Part shown: positions 10,878 to 22,380 of the stretch, piece after piece | Layout: each line of letters starts with the position of its first letter | How positions within the stretch are numbered: position 1 is the first letter of the stretch | NCBI GenBank assembly: GCA_011033025.1 | Contig: WFMF01000303.1 | Location: 152,735-216,734, forward strand | Origin: Beroe forskalii | Taxonomy: Eukaryota; Ctenophora; Nuda; Beroida; Beroidae | DNA: 64,000 nucleotides | Reading direction: 5' to 3' | Program-made: the position numbers and the translations under genes | Notes under the pieces: model-generated | Database searches by the model: none | Seen by the model: the letters and a program-made list of their open reading frames with translations, nothing else | What the model was told of the DNA's origin: nothing

Positions 10878-12505
10878 CATGGACTGTAACAGCAGCGTAT
10901 AAACGCTGTTACAGCAGCGTATAAACGCTGTTACAGCAACGTATAAACGCTGTTACAGCAGCGTATAAAGTATAAACGCTGTTACAGCAGCGTATAAATA
11001 ATAAACGCTGTTACAGCAGCGTATAAACGCTGTTACAGCAGCGTATAAACGCTGTTACAGCAGCGTATAAACGCTGTTACAGCAGCGTATAAACGCTGTT
11101 ACAGCAGCGTATAAACGCTGTTACAGCAGCGTATAAACGCTGTTACAGCAGCGTATAAACGCTGTTACAGCAGTGTATAAACCCTGTTACAGGAGCGTAT
11201 AAACCCTGTTACAGCAGCGTTTAAAATTAAACGCTGTTACAGCAGCGTATAAAATTAAACGCTGTTACAGCAGCGTATAAAATTAAACGCTGTTACAGCA
11301 GCGTATAAAATTAAACGCTGTTACAGCAGCGTGTAAACGCTGTTTCAGCAGCGTATAAACGCTGTTACAGCAGCGTATAAACGCTGTTACAGCAGCGTAT
11401 AAACGCTGTTACAGCAGCGTATAAACGCTGTCTCAGCAGCGTAACGCTTTGTAGGATGTTACCCTACCCTCCGCCGCGACCCTCCAAACTTCCGAGTGTT
11501 GCGCGCTAGGGTGTAGGGATGGGAGAAATCCATCAACGTAACGCTGTTACTGCACTAGCAGCGTAACGCTGTTACAGCAGCGTAACGCTGTTACAGCAGC
11601 GTAGCGCTGTTACAGCAGCGTAACGCTGTTACAGCAGCGTAACGCTGTTACAGCAGCGTAACGCTGTTACAGCAGCGTAACGCTGTTACAGCAGCGTAAC
11701 GCTGTTACAGCAGCGTAACGCTGTTACAGCAGCGTAACGCTGTTACAGCAGCGTAACGCTGTTACAGCAGCGTAACGCTGTTACAGCAGCGTAACGCTGT
11801 TACAGCAGCGTATAACGCTGTTACAGCAGCGTATAACGCTGTTACAGCAGCGTATAACGCTGTTACAGCAGCGTATAACGCTGTTACAGCAGCGTAACGC
11901 TGTTACAGCAACGTATAACGCTGTTACAGCAGCGTATAACGCTGTTACAGCAGCGTATAACGCTGTTACAGCAGCGTATAACGCTGTTACAGCAGCGTAT
12001 AACGCTGTTACAGCAGCGTATAACGCTGTTACAGCAGCGTATAACGCTGTTACAGCAGCGTAACGCTGTTACAGCAGCGTAACGCTGTTACAGCAGCGTA
12101 ACGCTGTTACAGCAGCGTAACGCTGTTACAGCAGCGTAACGCTGTTACAGCAGCGTAACGCTGTTACAGCAGCGTAACGCTGTTACAGCAGCGTAACGCT
12201 GTTACAGCAGCGTAACGCTGTTACAGCAGCGTAACGCTGTTTCAGCAGCGTAACGCTGTTTCAGCAGCGTAACGCTGTTTCAGCAGCGTAACGCTGTTTC
12301 AGCAGCGTAACGCTGTTTCAGCAGCGTAACGCTGTTTCAGCAGCAACGCTGTTACAGCAGCGTAACGCTGTTTCAGCAGCGTAACGCTGTTTCAGCAGCG
12401 TAACGCTGTTTCAGCAGCGTAACGCTGTTTCAGCAGCGTAACGCTGTTTCAGCAGCGTAACGCTGTTTCAGCAGCGTACCACTGTTTCAGCAGCGTAATG
12501 CTGTT
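10878..12505. repeat. 1.6-kb minisatellite of palindromic 19-22 bp units
   Basis: Units are based on acgctgttacagcagcgta, which is itself self-complementary (CGCTG...CAGCG, and GCTGTTACAGC). Variants come in blocks: 22-mers with 'taa' extension (about 10890-11430), an interruption of unique GC-rich sequence (about 11435-11560), 19-mers (11560-11805), 21-mers with 'tata' (11805-12060), 19-mers again (12060-12235), and 19-mers with tttcag in place of ttacag (12235-12500). Block structure points to local amplification of single variants. Confidence 0.97.
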
Positions 12506-12729
12506 TCATTCTCCCCATTTTTAATTTTTGTTTTAATTATTTTTTCACAAAGTTACATCTCAATCAACAAAAAATACCCAGACTCACCCTCTATTATTAA
12601 AACTACATCTTTTATTATTTTCAATATGATAAGGATCTTCATATATTCGATTGGTTAAAAACATAAATCAGCCAATGTTTTACTTTTATAAACTTTCGGT
12701 CAGTCTCCCATATAGTTAAACTTAAATAA
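12506..12729. other. Gene-free spacer
   Basis: AT-rich sequence; nothing recognised. Confidence 0.4.
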
Positions 12730-12860
12730 GGGATCGTTCACATATTGCGTAATCAATTTTGAGGCCGATTTAGACCTCCTCCCCCTCATAATCACGTCAA
12801 CAGTAGTTGTATTTTTTAGAATAACGTAATCATTCAGAACCCCCAGGTGAATACGTAATA
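12730..12860. mobile_element. MITE family C, copy 2 (short)
   Basis: It starts GGGATCGTTCACATAT and ends near a decayed complement (gtgaatacgtaat). The interior has the family's C-rich/G-rich motif and the word cgtaatcattc.gaacccc shared with the copy at 54.4 kb. Confidence 0.65.
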
Positions 12861-12919
12861 GTAATACTATTACTAATAGGTGAATGATACGATACCTAAA
12901 CGATAGCATTCGTGACCTT

Positions 12920-13380
12920 TAATAATGACGCCATTCAAAAATATATTTAAGCGCATCTAGCGCTTTGCCGCTTTAAGTTTAATGGTTAGGGTCAGGATAA
13001 GGGTTCATTTACACCCATAAAGTATCATAGTTTTTCAAGCCACTATATTTGTCAAAATTTTAGCAAAGTTTTGGGGGGTTTCAATTTTTCCTAGAGGGGC
13101 CCTACCCCTTAATAAGAGCCCTTAATGGTAATGCATATGTGTGCAGACCGCTCGATTGACAGAGGCCTCGATAAAGACGCGCGGATTTCCTCTGCGCGCT
13201 TTAACTTTCTACACAAATTACGTCAAAAGTACACAATTTTTGCGCGTCTCTATCGAGCACTTTTTCAATCGAGCGGTCTGCACACATATGGGTAAGGATC
13301 AAGATTAGGGTTAGGTTAAGGATAAAATAGTATCATGGTTCCGATCTATGACGTCACTCAGAGCCGTTTATACGGGAGGC
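12920..13380. mobile_element. Dispersed repeat F, with a MITE inserted in it
   Basis: The segment resembles, in reverse complement, the tandemly duplicated unit at 59.2-60.0 kb: both carry 'agcgcatctagcgctt'-like text, degenerate gttaggg words, and the word gacgtcactcagagccgttt near one end. MITE family A copy 1 (13134-13290) interrupts it. Ends are not sharply defined. Confidence 0.55.
13134..13290. mobile_element. MITE family A, copy 1 (CpG-intact)
   Basis: A 157-bp element with inverted ends CATATGTGTGCAGACC and complement, the pairing running about 26 bp (…GCTCGATTGA). It contains 14 CpG dinucleotides. Two more copies are at 28131-28282 (2 CpG) and 58413-58569 (3 CpG). No ORF is present. 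Confidence 0.9.
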
Positions 13381-16300
13381 ATACCGAACTTTCACTCAAC
13401 TGTTATGAACGTGTTAATTGTCGGATGTTGCGGATCCTGAGTGGGCAAGTCCGGTGACCGCAAGAAAGGGCGCCAGACAACCTCTGACAACTGTAACTTT
13501 TAGCTAACTGTTACTTTAAGCATGAGCACCAAATTGCATTAATTGATTTATTATCAAAATCTATTAATAGATTTTGATCATAAATTTGGAAGATAATGTC
13601 TTCCATGAAATGTATCGCTATCAACAAGGCAAGAAGAAATCGTCTTGACAACAAGGCAATGGAGAATTATGAGAAGAATTCGTCTTGAGCAGATTCACTT
13701 TATCAACTGCAAATGCAATAACCGAATTTCAAATGGAATTCATTTCTGAAAGTAGCCGACATTGTTGCATGCCAAATTACCAAAAGTGATGGCAATAAAG
13801 AGATCAACAGTTAATAGATCTAAACATCCACATAAGTGTTTATATATTGCTTAAAAATCCAAGACTTAAAAATTGTAACTAAAATTTGAGATTGTAAATA
13901 ACTCACGTCTAAGAAACAAAAAAAATCGTATACTATTTAAAACTCCAAATGCGACACGAATCTTAATCTTATCAACTTATCCCAATGAACACATTTCATC
14001 TGCAGTTATCGAACACAAAACACGCGATTCCAAAGTTCATAGACACAAAACCAACAACTTCCAAGTTCCAACAGGTATCTAAGATGAATGTAAATGTTCA
14101 ATGAATTTAAATAAAACTTAACAGTGATCGTACTTTTGACAGTGTCACAATCAAATTGATGATGATCAATCTAGATAGCATATAAAAAAGGAATAAATTA
14201 TGGAAATTAAGTCTCTTTCCTGGATAAAACTTTACAAAACGTACATCATGCATGGATAGAGGACAGTGGATTTTACACTCACTTAAAGTGCATGGATAGT
14301 AATTAGTTTAAGTTAGTGTGTATTGTATACAAACTGGCAACTGCAAGCGCATGGATAGGTATTAGTTAGTGTGGATTGTATTATACAAAGTGCAAGTGCA
14401 TGGGGATTGTGGATTTTACTGTGTACAATATAGAACATTTTCGGCCGGTTCGGACCGAAAGTGCTGCGCAGTGCGCACAGTGTAACTCAGCATGCACAGT
14501 TTTCGACCAATTGCTTAAGCCAATTCTGAAGGATTGTAAGCATGATTCCAAAATTTGCATGAATAAATGGTACTTCCGGTCTGAAGCCGACTTCATTTTG
14601 CAATTTGAATTTCCCCGGCATTCTCGGATGCTTTAAATTTCACAGGTGCTATTTCATGCCAAAATAGATTCGTGATATAGACACTAAACAGGTACACACA
14701 CTGCAACTATGATTATGTATGAGTGCATGGATAGGAGAGACGAGTGTGGATTAAATTGAAATAAACTGCAGCTTCAATCTATTCCTTAGAATCACTGTTC
14801 TACAATATGCGTAATATGGACTTTCTGCTGAGTCGGTCTTCCTCCAGACTGCCGTGATGATACCAGTTCCAGGATAATCACATTTTGATGTTTCATCATT
14901 GAACTGAACAAATTCCCAAGACATGAATCATGTATCTTCTAATCACAGTACATTCGACACATTTCATGCACACAAAACACATTTGTACAATCATACAAAA
15001 TTTGCACCTATAGCCATGTTGACTGATAGCGCGCTCCGAAGATGTTTCAGCAAACAGAGTTGAAAAGCAATGTCTGTCATGCAGAGTATTTCAGTCGTTC
15101 ACAATAAATGAAGAGTCTGTGTTATCGGTATTCTGCTCTCCAGGCGCAGTGTTCTCTAGCTGGCTATCTGCTCTTCGTTAGATCCACCAAGACCTAGGGG
15201 GAATAAAGAGTTACAGAGAACCACCAAGACCTACGGAATTCAGAGATGTCATCACCTCTGAGATCGGTGTCTAAAATTTCCACGAAACCGCTATTAAGGC
15301 TTCAATGTACGTGCGTGATACTAATTTAGCAGTATTTCCACGTACGTATATGGAGCCGCTCAATTCCGAAATTTCAGAAAGACTCATTGCTCGAAGTGGC
15401 GACACCTCTGTAAGGATCCCAAAGAAACAAAAGGCTAATCAACTAATAGGAGTGTCATTGGAATCATATCACAATGTTAGTACTATCAGAAACCCAGCAA
15501 GGGTCATGTTCACAGACCCAATGTCTAACCGGAGTCTTGCCGAGATTGGAGATGCTGTTTTCCGATAGACAACCCTGACGCTGCCAAGTTAGGCACTTCT
15601 GAGTCTTGCAAACTGAAACGTAGCACATTAGTAAGCAGGTTCGAATGCAAAGGGGATTTGCACAAGACAGAAATAGTTTTGTGATTTGTCACATCAATGG
15701 TATTAGGAATGCAGGCAATTAGTGATATTTTTCATGGTTGGTTGAGGGGGGGGGGTACGGAGGTGCTAGAATGTTTTTGTCATCAGTCATTGGCGGCCAA
15801 GATTGGGTGATGTTTTGATTGGAGGTTGATCAGGGAACGATTTGTTGTTTTCGAAGGATCACTGAACACTTTCTAGTGGATCGTTCGTCAGTGAGCCATC
15901 CTTGAGCAATGGTCCAACATTGGATTTGCACTTTTGGCATAGCTAAAAAAGGACTTAGGGTTTGATATACCGTAGAGACTGCTAACTTCTCATGGTGTGA
16001 CTGTTCTGCGTTGTATGATTCATTGATATGGAAGTGTAGGGTACTCATTTCATCTTCCAGTTGCGTTGAGTTTTGCAGAGGTTGGGTTTGATCTTGAATT
16101 TACAGCTTATGGACGAGCCACCAGTTTCCACCTCTTCTAGTAACTAGTTGAGTGCTTCGCCTTCGGCTGGTGTGACGTCGATTCTGAGGACTTTGGGAGC
16201 TTGCTTGAATAGCTTAGCTGAGAGGCTTCAAGGACAGTCAAGTAGTTTTTCGACAGAGTCATTGCCATCTGATTCAGAGTCACAGAGTAAATTCCATCCC

Positions 16301-16450
16301 AGTCAACTTCGGAGAGGATGCTGCTGATTTTAGCGAGGTCAGCTTTCTGCGTGGCTTTGAGTGGTCAGTGGCAATTATAAGCCACACAAAAATTGTACAC
16401 GTCACGAATTTATCAAGCAATCTGCAATGTAATTTAATTGCCATGAAATA
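13381..16450. other. Gene-free 3-kb stretch
   Basis: No exon with family resemblance was found on either strand. Between 14240 and 14760 the word gcatggatag recurs five or more times at 60-100 bp spacing within diverged repeats (…gtgtggatt…). Two ORFs of 86-87 codons (14376-14636 and 15305-15568) have no recognisable domain and are probably chance. A run of G (ggggggggg) is at about 15746. Confidence 0.4.
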
Positions 16451-16455
16451 TAGGT

Positions 16456-16505
16456 AACGTAACATTTGAACGTACGTAACGTAACGTACGTACGTACGTA
16501 CGTGC
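16456..16505. repeat. ACGT-rich microsatellite
   Basis: Irregular (acgt)n and (cgtaa)n, including five consecutive tacg units. It is self-complementary simple sequence. Confidence 0.85.
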
Positions 16506-16589
16506 ATACATGAAAATTGCGCGCACATTCGCATAACGAAACTCTCGCGCTTTCCATAACAGTTGTAAACACATTCGCACGCAGTAGAC

Positions 16590-16810
16590 CTTACGACCCT
16601 TGCCACACTGCCACATTGCCACACTGCCACACTCGAGAGTGTGGCAAATATAGTGTGGCACTGTGGCAGTGTGGCAGATTTTAGAGTTCTGCCACACTAT
16701 TTTACGCTTTTTGCCACACTGCCGCACTGCCACACTCGAAATCAGTGTGGCAGCCACACTGCCACACTCCGTTGTCCGACCTTACGAAGAGTGTGGCAGC
16801 CACACTACTC
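16590..16810. repeat. GTGTGGCA array, left block
   Basis: Short tandem 8-9 bp words (gtgtggca, tgccacac) that switch orientation several times, making local hairpins (for example tgccacactcgagagtgtggca). It is flanked by the word gtagaccttacga, found inverted beside the right block at 17.9 kb. Confidence 0.85.
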
Positions 16811-17744
16811 CAAAAGAAGAAAATTATCTGATTGATTATTTTATTTCATTACTACGGTTAAGAGTCATCTGTTGAGATGAACTAGTGGCTGAACTTATCA
16901 TCCTATGACGGGCTTACTACCCCTTGCCTGAAGATAACAGAGCATTTGCTTCAGTAATCAGTTGGTTCTTGCTGACCTTGGTAATCTAAATATTATCTGT
17001 ATAATCTCATACGTCGCAATAGTAATGTCCTGTACGGAGCCCCTCAGGTGGTAACCAACCGTTGGTTGAGAATGCGAGATAATTAGAGAGTCAATATTTT
17101 GCACCAAAATTTAAGCGTTATACAAATTACATAGCAATTTACAATTGCATTTATAACACCTGACAATCACGTGTGAATTGTGATCCTAAACAAACACTTC
17201 AGAGTAGAGTTCACTCACGTTCCATGATGGCACAGCTTACCAAATATCAAATGATTGATCCGATAGAATCTTACATAGTTCATATCATTATTGCGGTATT
17301 ATATATCTTGTAACTTGTTTAAGGATGAGGATTGTACATTCTAACTATTTGACGTCGCCAGTATTAGTGTTATGTAATCAATTATTCAAGGTTGGCACTT
17401 GGTGGGCTAAAATTTGCAACTTCATAAGCACTATAGTCTATACGTCAACATACTTGAATAGCCAGGGAAACATGAATACCGAGACGCGGTATTGTTTCTT
17501 TGTTTATTCATGAATAACAGAGTATTCTGATGACTTAATATTAGATTGATTAAAACAGATTAATCAATACTTCAATATTGCTATTCAATCATTAATTATC
17601 ATTAATAATTGATATAATTTACCAACATTTGTTTCACCTCGCTTTTCAAATCTAATAAGCCAATACAATCGCTACGTAATTTCATCAAACGTATCATGTA
17701 CGGTTATATATCTAATCATAATGTGGCAGTCATGACTCGTAAGG
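16811..17744. other. Segment between two GTGTGGCA arrays
   Basis: About 0.9 kb with no recognised exon. Because both flanks carry the same array in opposite orientation, this may be the inside of a composite mobile unit, but no transposase is seen. Confidence 0.35.
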
Positions 17745-17925
17745 TCAACATTGCCACACTATCTCATTAGGCGTGCTGACCTTACAGCGAGTGTGGCAGT
17801 GTGGCAATAAAAAGGTTGCCACACAGTGTGGCAATGCGGCAGTGTGGCAAATTAGTGTGGCAGTGTGGCAAACGAGTGTGGCAGTGTGGCTGCCACACTG
17901 CTTGTAAGGTCTACTCTTCGCACGA
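17745..17925. repeat. GTGTGGCA array, right block
   Basis: Words of gtgtggcagtgtggca run from about 17790 to 17900, bordered by tgaccttacagcg on the left and tgtaaggtctac on the right. The right border is the reverse complement of the left border of the 16.6-kb block. Confidence 0.85.
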
Positions 17926-19765
17926 ACTTGCAAATTCCATTACATCTGGCGCAACAATATGTGGCAAACATCAAACCATTAATAACAAGAGCGAAAATAG
18001 CACGAATGCACCAATGTCACGTACCATGTCACGTACCACGATCTAATAAACTTCTTGTTGCTCTCGTATTGTGGTTCCACAAAGCGATAAATTTTGAATT
18101 TAGCGTTCTCAAAGTTTTAGTCGTTGTAACTATAATAATCAAATGCCCTGATAAGAAACTGATGGAAAATAAGAAGTTATTGACTTGAATTCTAAAAAAA
18201 CAAAGAAATTTAACCTGGAATTTTGGGAAAAGTATCAAGAAACGCAAACACTCATCCTAATATTATAGTATTTATGTAAGGATTGCTCTGGCAAATTTTG
18301 CAGTTGTAGTTTTCACTCCATTTAAAATCCATTTAATTATGATAAGTGATCCTCGCGGGGGCAAATAATTTCATTTCATATAATAATCAAACATCACATT
18401 CTGTTTTAATAAGGACGAGACTGGCAAGTTGCCAAACAAAGAAACAAACATTCAGATCACCAAGTCTTTAACATGGTATGTTAAAATGTCTGCGCTTCTG
18501 TCTTCAGGAGTTTATGTAATGTTTGTAGTGAACACATAGTAGGAGGTATGCTAGTTACGTCATCATCATAACTCAAAGTAGAAAGTTGATGACGTAACAT
18601 AACGCAAACGTTAGCTTGGTGGTTGGTTTGGCAGCATTTCAACAACTATTCCACGTCGGGGTGATATAACACCAACACAACTATAAAACGTGCCATTACG
18701 GCTTTTACATTGGCAATAACATTGAGGAAGTCATACATCTTTAACAGTCCAGTAAAGATCAAAGTGGCGATGGCGATGAAGCTTTGTGGTAATCAGAAAC
18801 GTAGCTCGGTTTGAGACCAGGGTATGCCAAGTCAGCCTAATCAGCTAAGATTAGTCATTAGATATTTCCGCAAATTCATGACTATGCTAGGGAATAAGGG
18901 AATTTTTCAGGGTTTGCATTGCATAGTCAGCATACCTTCTGGCTACGTCACTGGTAGCAGTAGAGTTACAGTTGGGTGAAAATAAAATGGCAGTCTAATT
19001 TTAAAGTTTTAAGTGGCGACTTTGTAGCAGTAAAGTGGAACATCTAAAATGGTAATAAGACCGATTGCATGACGAAATAGATTGGGAATTTAGAAACTGT
19101 GCGTTGACTTGAGCATTCTCATTAGCAAGCAAACAGCAATAACAAACAGGAACTTCATGCAAGACAAATTCCACTGTTCCATTACAAATTATCAAATGGT
19201 CATGAGTTAGAATTTAGGAACGTTGAGCTTGAATCCTTAGAAAGTTACCAGTATTGATAACAAAATCCAAAAATTTATTAAGAAGTTAAAGTTGAAAACG
19301 TTTGGTTAAATCCCTCCCAAAGATTTATGATTGCCAAAACCTTCAGATAACCTTTTGGACCTGAAGCTACCAACATTTGCAGACGTGGTATAGCAGAACA
19401 GGCACCGAGCCCTAGGCCATTTTGGCCTGATGCAGATAAAATGTAGGTCTTACGCCGGTTTTGTGCCAGTCTAGTGCAGCAATACACCTATTAACTATCA
19501 GTTATATATCGTTTAAACTTCAATCTCTTCAGTAATGCAGGTTTGGTTCGGGTCTTGTGCAGTCTGGAACAGGACCCACGCAAGACCCCCATTAGCCCAG
19601 CAGCTGGCCAGAGAACCAGAGAGGTGAGAGCTGGAGTAGCATACGAATCTATTCACAGCAAAATACCCAAGAGATTGAAGTCTAAACGATATAACTGATA
19701 TTCAAGAGAAGCTTTCGAAAATCTTGGGATTATCCTATTATAGTCGTCAGTTCAAACACCATTAG
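17926..19765. other. Gene-free 1.8-kb stretch
   Basis: No conserved exon recognised. A small inverted repeat with GTTACGTCATC and GATGACGTAAC lies at about 18553-18598. An exon-like 61-bp segment at 19563-19623 is discussed under rejected items. Confidence 0.4.
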
Positions 19766-19766
19766 C

Positions 19767-19975
19767 GAAACACCATATATGGCAATACGTTAGTTTAGTG
19801 AGTGGACATAGCAAAACACCATATATGGTAATACGTTAGTTTAGTGAGTGGACATAGCAAAACACCATATGTGGGAATACGTTAGTTTAGTGAGTGGACA
19901 TAGCAAAGCACCATATGTGGGAATACGTTAGTTTAGTGAGTGGACATAGCAAAGCACCATATATGGGCATATACC
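19767..19975. repeat. 46-bp tandem repeat, about 4.5 copies
   Basis: The word caccatatatgg recurs at 19771, 19817, 19863, 19909 and 19955, exactly 46 bp apart, followed each time by aatacgttagtttagtgagt. Confidence 0.95.
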
Positions 19976-20104
19976 TGAGAGTAGTGATGCTGCCACTAGC
20001 GCTCTTCGCTCTGAGACTCCTGATCAGGTTGGAGCTGGGTTGCTTGCCTCTGTTCCGCCGGTCTAGACTCTGTGTTGTGTACAGGAGGTCCTGCGTGTGG
20101 GACA

Positions 20105-20958
20105 TGGGAAGAAGTAGACACACTTCGTACAGACTAAGGAGTGGGCACACTTCGTACAGACAAAGAAGTAGACACACTTCGTACAGACTAAGGAGTAGAC
20201 AGCAGGTCGTACACACAAAGAAGTAGACACACTTCGTACAGACTAAGGAGTGGGCACAGGTCATACAGACAGCAGGTCTTACAGACAGCAGGTCTTACAG
20301 ACAGCAGGTCGTACAGACAGCAGGTCTTACAGACAGCAGGTCGTACAGACAGCAGGTCTTACAGACAGCAGGTCTTACAGACAGCAGGTCGTACAGACAG
20401 CAGGTCTTACAGACAGCAGGTCTTACAGACAGCAGGTCGTACAGACAACAGGTCGTACAGACAGCAGGTCTTACAGACAGCAGGTCTTACAGACAGCAGG
20501 TCTTACAGACAGCAGGTCTTACAGACAGCAGGTCTTACAGACAGCAGGTCTTACAGACAGCAGGTCTTACAGACAGCAGGTCGTACAGACAGCAGGTCTT
20601 ACAGACAGCAGGTCTTACAGACAGCAGGTCTTACAGACAGCAGGTCTTACAGACAGCAGGTCTTACAGACAGCAGGTCGCACACACAAAGGTCTTACAGA
20701 CAGCAGGTCTTACAGACAGCAGGTCTTAGACAGCAGGTCGTACAGACAGCAGGTCTTACAGACAGCAGGTCGTACAGACAGCAGGTCTTACAGACAGCAG
20801 GTCTTACAGACAGCAGGTCGTACAGACAGCAGGTCGTACAGACAGCAGGTCGTACAGACAGCAGGTCGTACAGACAGCAGGTCTTACAGACAGCAGGTCG
20901 TACAGACAGCAGGTCTTACAGACAGCAGGTCTTACAGACAGCAGGTCTTACAGACAGC
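20105..20958. repeat. Minisatellite: 32-bp words passing into a 16-bp array, cut by the gap
   Basis: First come copies of acacttcgtacagacta with agaagtagac/ggagtgggc spacers (20105-20255). Then follow about 44 copies of the 16-bp unit acagacagcaggtctt/cgt up to the run of N. The 159-codon ORF across it is an artefact of the array (the unit reads in frame when three units make 16 codons). True array length is unknown because the assembly breaks inside it. Confidence 0.95.
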
Positions 20959-21058
20959 NNNNNNNNNNNNNNNNNNNNNNNNNNNNNNNNNNNNNNNNNN
21001 NNNNNNNNNNNNNNNNNNNNNNNNNNNNNNNNNNNNNNNNNNNNNNNNNNNNNNNNNN
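20959..21058. other. Assembly gap of 100 N
   Basis: Exactly 100 N, a conventional placeholder and not a measured size. It lies at the end of the 16-bp minisatellite, which is the likely cause of the break. The right side is unique sequence. Confidence 0.99.
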
Positions 21059-22008
21059 TGTAAATTCAGTCACTACGGTTCTGCTCAGAGAGTGCTTGTA
21101 CGTTGATAGCGAGAGACGTGAATTGTTTTGAGTCCTTGATCGTTTCTCTCGATAGTTAAGATTAAGAGTTATTCTGCAGGGACCATATCACTGGTAGAAG
21201 TCAGATCTTAACAATTGAACAATTTTCTCCTGCCAACAAGGTGTCAACTGTAAACTTTCCAAATGCTAAACAGTTGCAATTTATAGAGAAGGTGTTCTAG
21301 CATTTTTGTCATAAAAGTGTCAGGATTTACAGAATTTTACAAGAGTTCCTCCATTCTTGTCATGGATTTTACGGAATTTCCTTCAATTAAAGTATCAACA
21401 AAGAGCTCTCTGTGGCTTTGCGGCTGACATTATGTCTGCTCGATATCACGGTATATGTTTTAGGCGGTTCGACTGACGTAATTTTGACTGAGCAGTGTGG
21501 AGGCTTGATTACGCCCAATGTCTACTAGCTGAATGAAACCATATCCGTATCATGATATCGATTACAGATATTCTTAAAAATTAGTAGGAGTTTGTTCGTG
21601 TCCAGCTACGGAACGCGCCGCATTCTTCGTCGAGGATCAATAGGTACAACTCCTGTAAAATCATGACCATTTTGGGCTAGAACATCTACTGAATTTATAT
21701 AGTTACGTCGACCAGACCGCACACGCGAAAATAAAATTAGAGGAGCTTTGGCGCGCTCTCGCCGCGCGGCTTGAGCCCGTCGAGGGACTGGTTGAGCCCG
21801 TCGAGGATCTAGTTGAGCCCGTCACGGTGATGTCGTGACGGGATGATATTTTTATGAGGGAAGTCTCCTCCCATTGAGGGAAACGAAGTGGTAATTTGGC
21901 AATTTAGCATTTGGTAAGATAAGAAGATATTTGTTAAGCTGGATATGGGCTATCCAGGTAGCCGAATAAGATATTGCAATTTAGAGATAAAATATAGAAC
22001 TATGGTAA
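21059..22008. other. Gene-free spacer right of the gap
   Basis: No exon recognised. At about 21769-21830 there are three copies of a 20-bp unit (ggttgagcccgtcgaggga and variants). Confidence 0.45.
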
Positions 22009-22380
22009 TTAGAATCCAGCTTGATAGAAGTCAGGGCGTCTAATTGCGTCCCTTTGTCGTAATTGCCGTGGAATGACTCCGTTGTTAGCATCTGCAGGCA
22101 AGACAATAACAGGGCGCTCAGGCGCGTCCGTAGCTGGCGGAGTGACGTCATCAGCTTGACAGTCAAGTTCATTGGGGCGCTCAGGAATGATTTCCAACCG
22201 ATGATCTAAATCTAGACACGGGGGATCGTAGTCATGAGTTTTAACCGGACCTGAATCAGGTTGTTGAGGGGCCAACCTTAGAAGGTCATGCGGTACAATA
22301 GGGGGGTCACATGAAAAATCAAATTTGACGAATCCCCACAAAAATGGTATCAAAATGATCAGCACGATGAGTACTTTCAA
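22009..22380 (-). CDS. Hypothetical short protein with N-terminal signal or anchor
   Basis: An uninterrupted 123-codon ORF. Residues 1-17 (MKVLIVLIILIPFLWGF) form a clean hydrophobic signal peptide or type II anchor, followed by a Pro/Asp-rich region with three cysteines and no recognised domain. This resembles the stem of a Golgi enzyme, but no catalytic exon was found downstream on the minus strand before the assembly gap. No homologue is recognised. It could be a real first exon, a lineage-specific secreted protein, or chance. Confidence 0.3.
   Translation of the reverse strand: MKVLIVLIILIPFLWGFVKFDFSCDPPIVPHDLLRLAPQQPDSGPVKTHDYDPPCLDLDHRLEIIPERPNELDCQADDVTPPATDAPERPVIVLPADANNGVIPRQLRQRDAIRRPDFYQAGF

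Noticed and set aside
10878-12505. CRISPR-like look of regularly spaced palindromic repeats
   Set aside because: Units abut with no unique spacers and the window is animal nuclear DNA.
14376-15568. ORFs of 86-87 codons at 14376-14636 and 15305-15568
   Set aside because: No domain, no splice partners, and one overlaps an equally open frame on the opposite strand.
15636-15650. tRNA B-box-like word (aggttcgaatgc)
   Set aside because: No A-box, acceptor stem or cloverleaf can be drawn around it.
19563-19623. Exon-like 61-bp segment (cttgtgcag acceptor, gagag/gtgaga donor)
   Set aside because: One frame is open but there is no family resemblance and no partner exon; kept out of the gene list.
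20250-20729. 159-codon ORF (TDSRSYRQQV repeats)
   Set aside because: Frame through a 16-bp tandem array that lacks stops by chance; no start context or flanking domain.
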